DNA from: Odobenus rosmarus divergens
Taxonomy: Eukaryota > Chordata > Mammalia > Carnivora > Odobenidae
NCBI RefSeq assembly: GCF_000321225.1
Contig: NW_004450303.1
Location: 3,973,426-4,037,425 of the forward strand
Length of the DNA stretch: 64,000 nt
Direction: 5' to 3'
The notes beneath the pieces are model-generated. The model did not search any database, had not been told where the DNA came from, and saw only the letters and a program-made list of their open reading frames with translations. Of the stretch, positions 59,071 to 64,000 are shown in pieces; within the stretch, counting starts at the first letter, position 1; each line of letters starts with the position of its first letter. Position numbers and translations under genes: made by a program.

Positions 59071-59568
59071 TGCATGGTATAGCCACATTAATATAGTTTA
59101 AAAATAAATGAAACAATTTTTATAAGTATATTCTTATATGGAAAAGTTTTATAAAAAAATGAAACCTGGGAATACTAAACCCTAATTCAGGATAGTGTTC
59201 AGCCAGAAAAGAGTGGGAGATGAAAGGGACGTGGTGTGGAATGGTGCACTAGAAGGTTAACTCTGTCCCTAATCCTGTTGTTTCTCAGAAAAGCGAATCT
59301 GAAGTAAATGCAACAAAATATCGAGATTTGATAAAACCTGGTGCTGCATACTCAGGTAGCAATTTCCTCCAGAGTTTGAATATGTCATCAATTAAATAAA
59401 TAATCAAAATAAAATAAGGGAAATTAACAAACATGAAAGAACTTGAGGAATAAGACACTAAATCTGGAAAAAGATAATAAAATTCGTGTGAATTCTTGCC
59501 AAATAAGAGATGAAGAAGACAGAACAAAACACCTAGGGCAGTGAAGAGCACTAAATTGATTAAAAAAC
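59071..59568. other. Unassigned DNA
   Basis: No exon or repeat recognised. Confidence 0.45.
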
Positions 59569-59576
59569 ACATCATA

Positions 59577-59772
59577 GGGGCGCCTGGGTGGCTCAGTTGT
59601 TAAACGTCTGCCTTCGGCCCAGGGTCCTGAGATGGAGCCCTGCATCGGGCTCCCTGCTCCGAGGGAAGCCTGCTTCTCCCTCTCCCACTCCCCCTGCTTG
59701 TGTTCCCTCTCTCGCTGTGTCTCTCTCTGTCAAATAAATAAAATCTTTAAAATTAATTAATTAATTAGTTAA
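59577..59772 (+). mobile_element. Can-SINE lacking its B box
   Basis: Normal start (ggggcgcctgggtggctcag), but 'gccttcgg' joins directly to 'cccagggtcctgag', so the ~13-base tcaggtcatgat region is deleted. Tail is ATTA-rich. Flanks (gattaaaaaaca / aattaaaaaaca) are compatible with a TSD. Confidence 0.93.
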
Positions 59773-60052
59773 TTAAAAAACAAATAAATGCTGCTTCTGG
59801 TGTTTGAGTTGGAGAGTTATCTGTTCTACGTTTTTATTGCTTAAATTTTTATGAACAGGAAATATTTTTAAAATGTTAGTCATTATTCTAAATATTATTT
59901 TAAATCAGCATGTAATCACTGAAATCTGCACCATAAAAACCAAACCAGAAAATAGAAGATGATAAAAAATTTAGACTTGTAATATTTTGTGTTATGAATG
60001 CTTCTTCAAAAATACACACAGTTAGCTTGAGCTCTTAAAACATAAAAAGTGA

Positions 60053-60241
60053 GGGGCGCCTGGGTGGCTCAGTTGGTTAAGCAACTGCCTTCGGCTCAGG
60101 TCATGATGGGATCGAGCCCCACATAGGGCTCCAGCCCCGCACTGGGCTCCCTGCTCCTCAGGAAGCCTGCTTCTTCCTCTCCCTCTGCTTGCGCTCTCTC
60201 TGTCTCTGTCAAATAAATAAATAAAATATTTTTAAAAAATT
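60053..60241 (+). mobile_element. Can-SINE with B-box deletion and 18-bp duplication
   Basis: Starts ggggcgcctgggtggctcag. About 11 bases after 'catgat' are missing, and an 18-bp unit is duplicated in tandem (agccccacatagggctcc at 60115-60132, agccccgcactgggctcc at 60133-60150). TSD not clear. Confidence 0.93.
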
Positions 60242-60267
60242 AGAATCTATTATATTTGTGGATTCCA

Positions 60268-60402
60268 TGATATATAAATTTTGTATGTATGTCTGTATGT
60301 GTTTATATATCTGTGTGTATATATAGCCATATAAAGCTATATAAATATATAAATATTTATATATATAAATTTATGTATCTATGTATAAAAATATATATAA
60401 AA
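60268..60402. repeat. TA/TATG low-complexity tract
   Basis: Alternating tatgtatg, tgtgtata and tataaata runs following the SINE. Confidence 0.85.
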
Positions 60403-60891
60403 TATTCAGCAGCATCCTAAAAACTATAAGGCAGCTAAGAACATCTGTAACTCTGTCCATCTTTTAAATCAAAGAATACATCTTGGAGCAAAACTCTTTG
60501 AATACAATAAATGTGATAAAGTGTTCAGAATGGTTCAAATTTGAACTACTTTATAGTACACCAGCTTCAGAGAAGCCTTGTCATGAATATAAAAACAACC
60601 TCAGCTAAAATATATAACACATGTGATATCTCAAACCAGCCTTACCTCATGAATATAAAGGTTGAATAGCATTCCTTGCACAATCTCAAAGAATTCCTAC
60701 AATATAACAAATGGACTATCCATGCTGTGGGTTTGGGAAAGCCCTCACGATGCGTAAGTTCCTCAGTGTCACAAGAACAAGACTGAGCAAAACCCTTGAC
60801 TTCAACAAATGGCAAAAATGTGTATTTTAGTTCAATGTTGATACAGGACCTTTCCTGACTCGTTAATCTAAATTGGGCCTTGTACATTGTC

Positions 60892-60907
60892 TTTTTTTTT
60901 TTTTTTT
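60892..60907. repeat. Poly-T run (16)
   Basis: Uninterrupted T-run not followed by a SINE or L1 body. Confidence 0.9.
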
Positions 60908-61890
60908 ACTTATTACATGTATATATATGGCTACAATTGTTTCATTAATATCGACTGAGTTCATTTCCTTCCACATCAAAGCTTTCTCCCTATTTGTAAA
61001 TTGGTTTCTGGAGAAATTGCCTTCATTATATTTTTAGGTCTCTAGGGGATACTTTCTGCATTAAATTATATGTAAACAAATATATGTGTATACCAAGGGT
61101 TATGGAGATATCTCTCCGGGTTCATTTCAGTCCAACAGTAGCGAACTGTGAGTTCGTCCCTGTCCACACCACAGACCACCTAGATGCCCACCGACTTTTA
61201 AAGTTCTAGAGTGTCCGAGGCTATTAAAAGGGATTTTCACCCTTGTTCTTACATTGAGGGTGAGGGTCTGAACACCATCATGGGGATACAGAGAGGCAAC
61301 CTTCCTGCACATTAAGGGGTGCTATACTCCCTATTTTTGATGCGAGTTCCACATGAGATGCCCACGAGAGGCACAATTAACAGAGTTCCCTGGCACTGGC
61401 CATGTGAGACCCTAACTCAAATACTAGCACAGTCTGGATACTGACATAGTCTCTGTGTGCTTGCCTTGTGCTGGTGCTGGATGCCACTGCTTAAGTCTCT
61501 CGCTGCTGATTCTGTTCCTGTTAACTTAGCTCCAGCAGGCACTGGGATTATTTATGAGCATCAATCTCATCTTATCCTCTTCTACCTGTCCTTGTAATAG
61601 TCCCCATCCTCAGAGAGTTTTCCACATTTTTTAAATTTTAATTTTGGCTTCAGTTTTGATATCCAAAAGCCCAAGTTTTATAAATCTGGCTCCCAATTTC
61701 CTCCATGATCATTCTATCTTTGGGAGTTTGGATAACCCTTCAACCAGTCTTTTATATGTTTGTTCAGAAAAAAAAAAATTAATACACAAAATATTTTAAC
61801 GCCATTTATGGTCCCTGAAGTAAATTACCCTTCATGTTCAGTAAGAACATCTTGTCCATTCTAAATGTGTCTTTAATATCTGTATTTCAA

Positions 61891-62100
61891 GGGGGCACCC
61901 ACGTAGCTCAGTCAGTTAAGTGTCTGACTCTTGATTTCAGCTCAGGTAGTGATCTCAGGGTCCTGGGACAGCCAGAGTAGGGCTCCAGGTTCTCAGCAGC
62001 TCAACAGGGAGTCTGCTCCTTTCCTTCTCTCTCTGCCCCTCCCCCCACTTGTGTGTGTGCACTCTCTCTCTCTCTCAAAGAAATAAATCTTTAAAAAGAT
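61891..62100 (+). mobile_element. Can-SINE, older subtype
   Basis: Head 'gggggcacccacgtagctca', with 'gactcttgatttcagctcag', body and tail. TSD aatatctgtatttcaa / aatatctgtatctcaa at 61875-61890 and 62101-62116. Confidence 0.95.
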
Positions 62101-62264
62101 AATATCTGTATCTCAATATAGGAAGCAATACAGAGCAATCTCTTTTCTAAGGAGTATTTCATTAATATTTAAAGGTAATCAACTGGTGATTTCACTTTCA
62201 ATAAACATTAGATGATCCTGGGTAATAACCATCCAACTGCTCTGCATAGTTTTGTCCCCTTTTA

Positions 62265-62560
62265 AACACTTCTCCACACTGTACCCAGACAGTCTTTTAC
62301 AAAATACAAATTTGTTCTTACTAGTCCTTCCTTTTGCTCTTATGATTGTGAAACAGCTATTTATATGACCTAAAATGCCTCACAAAGTATTTCTCCTGAC
62401 GCCTTCTCCAAGTTCATCCTGCACTACTATCCTGTGACTCTCTGACCTGCACCCACGTGAGACCACACCACGAGACCTATTGTTACTGGACTATTGTAAA
62501 TGCTGCTCTACCGCACTGAAATGCTCCCCAAACCCACCCACTCTCATTCCTTTGGTGCTG
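62265..62560 (+). mobile_element. L2 LINE relic
   Basis: Opens with 'cttctccacactgtacccag', 'acagtcttttacaaaataca' and 'aatttgttcttactagtcct', collinear with the L2 3' ORF/UTR region. Diverged. Confidence 0.6.
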
Positions 62561-62810
62561 TTGGCAAAAATAGACAAGAATTCCCTGTAATGTGTAGTTT
62601 ATAAGGCAGGTGTACAAAACTGACATTATCTGCAACTATCTCTGGTATCAAAAGGTCGTGATACTGTTGTGTAGCAATTGGTGGACTTGAGCTATAAGTT
62701 TTTGGAAGTATTTCCACCGATCATAAACTTGCCAGGGCAAGAGCCAGTGAGTGTTCCCCATTCCTTTCTCAGAATAGAATTGGCATATACATGTATATGC
62801 TGCTTTTAAT

Positions 62811-62878
62811 TATATATATATATATTATATATATATAGACATACGTCTATATGTATATATATACACATATGTGTATTC
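62811..62878. repeat. TA-rich near-palindromic tract
   Basis: TA runs on both sides of a near-palindrome (agacatacgtct). Likely to extrude or slip. No gene attached. Confidence 0.85.
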
Positions 62879-62879
62879 A

Positions 62880-63748
62880 AATATATACAAAAATTACTTG
62901 AAAATCAGAAATTGTTGTCACTTAACTTCAGTAAGTACAAATACTGCATTAGAATGACCTATCTGCCAACATTATTCCTATGTAATATATACATTATTAA
63001 TGAAAATGCTTTTAATATAGAAATTCAATGCTCTTCTCCTGAAAAAAAAATAGGAAAAACAGACTTTTAAAAAAATCTCAATTTTAAGAGCTACTGACAT
63101 TTAGGCAAAGATACCCTCCTACCCCGAAAAAAATGAAACATCATTTTAACAGTGCAAAGCTATCTGTATCATTTGAATAATTGCATCCCTCAATAAATCC
63201 AAGAAAGCTAAAAGAGAACAAATTCAAATATACTATACTATTTAATCAAAAACCAGCTTTGGGGGAAATACTGAATCAGTATACAGCTTGCCAGCAGATC
63301 CATGAATTTGAAAGTACTATCTCAGTAAAGAATAAATAACATATTGAATTTTTTAAATGTCAGTGCATTTTACCTTCCTATGATGCTTGCAGAACATTTT
63401 TAAATGTAATTATCATTGGTTTCTGATTTAATTTGTTGCTTTCATCTCTCCTGACCATGTCATTACTTAAACTCATATGTATTTTGCAATTGATGTTTTT
63501 TTCTCTTGGCCTCACCAGGCCTGGTACCTGCTATAATCTAATCTCTTTAACAGTTTCGGCCATACTGATTGAACAGTTCTTATAAATTACTGACAATCGG
63601 GATTCAAGGTGGGGTATTGATAATGTTATGCTTTGGTAATGGAAGCATAGTTACTATATCTGAGTTGTTTTTGAAACATATATTTAGCCAAAATAGCAAA
63701 GTGCATAAAAATCAAATAAAAAGCAAGGCATCAAAACACATGCAAATT
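62880..63748. other. Unassigned AT-rich DNA
   Basis: No exon or repeat recognised up to the L1 5' end. Confidence 0.5.
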
Positions 63749-64000
63749 GGGGGCGGAGCAAGATGGCGGAGGAGTAGGAGACCTGGATTTCGTCTGCTAT
63801 CAGGAATTCAGCTGAATAGGGATCAAACCATTCTGAACACCTACAAACTCAACAGGAGATCGAAGAAGAGAGTAGCAACAACTGTCTGAACAGAGAAGCG
63901 ACCACTTTCTGGAAGGTAGGACGTGCGGAGAAGTGAATCCGAGGCGATATTCGGGAGGAGAGACAGCGGGGGAGGGGGCCTCCGCTGCTTCTGGGAAGCG
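63749..64000 (+). mobile_element. 5' end of a LINE-1, continuing beyond the window
   Basis: The first ~250 bases of a carnivoran L1 5'UTR begin at about 63749 (gggggcggagcaagatggcg) and run off the right edge. They align, with modest divergence, to the reverse complement of 37032-36780. CpGs are largely intact and the YY1-type motif is perfect, so this copy looks younger. Whether it is full length or has intact ORFs cannot be seen from here. Confidence 0.93.
63760..63769 (+). promoter_or_regulatory. YY1-like motif in the LINE-1 5'UTR
   Basis: AAGATGGCGG about 12 bases into the element. In human L1 a YY1 site at this position fixes the transcription start. The equivalent in the full-length copy (near 37020, minus strand) is mutated to AAGACGGCAG. 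Confidence 0.6.

Larger units (their letters stand above)
60242..61874. other. Unassigned DNA with TA-rich tract
   Basis: 60268-60402 is a TA/TG simple tract and 60892-60907 a T-run. 61100-61600 is less AT-rich, but I recognise no exon or repeat in it. Confidence 0.45.

Noticed and set aside
3270..62100. tRNA genes suggested by A/B-box-like motifs
   Set aside because: All are heads of Can-SINEs followed by CT-rich bodies and A-rich tails with target-site duplications, not genuine tRNAs.
63569..63889. Open frame running into the L1 5'UTR whose C-terminal part resembles one in the 37093-36890 copy
   Set aside because: Similarity reflects shared L1 5'UTR nucleotides. Between the two copies most differences would change the amino acid, and there is no in-frame ATG inside the L1, so no sign of selection for a protein.
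1..64000. CRISPR arrays, operons, bacterial-type promoters or terminators
   Set aside because: The window is mammalian nuclear DNA; regularly spaced repeats are microsatellites or retrotransposon parts.

Overview
This window is eukaryotic, from a mammal of the order Carnivora. About two dozen tRNA-Lys-derived Can-SINEs (SINEC), a family confined to Carnivora, are scattered through it, most flanked by clean target-site duplications (TSDs). The LINE-1 5'UTR and 3'UTR types and the SINE variants fit a caniform, probably an arctoid such as a bear, seal or mustelid; that narrower placement is inference. The sequence is AT-rich. I found no host protein-coding exon, no intact host ORF and no functional RNA gene, so it is a gene desert or the inside of a very long intron.

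Layout. 1-12441: mostly unassigned AT-rich DNA, with an old LINE-1 stack at 1472-2766 that carries an L1 micro-insertion and a SINE containing a 63-base assembly gap, plus MIR, L2 and several SINEs. 12442-17682: one 5'-truncated LINE-1 with its own TSD, split by a younger LINE-1 3' fragment (13461-15017) and a SINE. 17683-29316: unassigned DNA with an MLT1 LTR, an LTR-like repeat, L2 relics, an old L1 and SINEs. 29317-37046: a complete but mutated LINE-1 on the minus strand, from its GC-rich 5'UTR to its 3' end, bounded by a 14-bp TSD and interrupted just upstream of ORF1 by another L1 3' fragment (34576-35494). 37070-39510: an old L1 3' half carrying three SINEs. 39511-57000: mostly unassigned, with a very short U2 snRNA retropseudogene at 41360, MER5-type DNA transposon relics, a second MLT1 LTR and a HAL1/L1M ORF1 relic. 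57060-59070: an L1 3' fragment beside an old L1MA-like piece. The right edge (63749-64000) opens a relatively young LINE-1 5'UTR that runs out of the window.

There is no gene pathway here. The window records successive LINE-1-driven insertions: LINE-1 enzymes copied LINE-1 RNA itself, Can-SINE RNA and a fragment of U2 snRNA, and nesting plus TSDs let the order be read. The most unusual features are (i) two independent L1 insertions sharing the same composite double 3' end, (ii) a 33-36-nt U2 fragment with perfect 18-bp TSDs and no A-tail, and (iii) a carnivoran L1 5'UTR with a roughly 0.26-0.28-kb tandem repeat next to ORF1 and a long antisense reading frame in its GC-rich part. I did not find a novel defence, metabolic or viral system.
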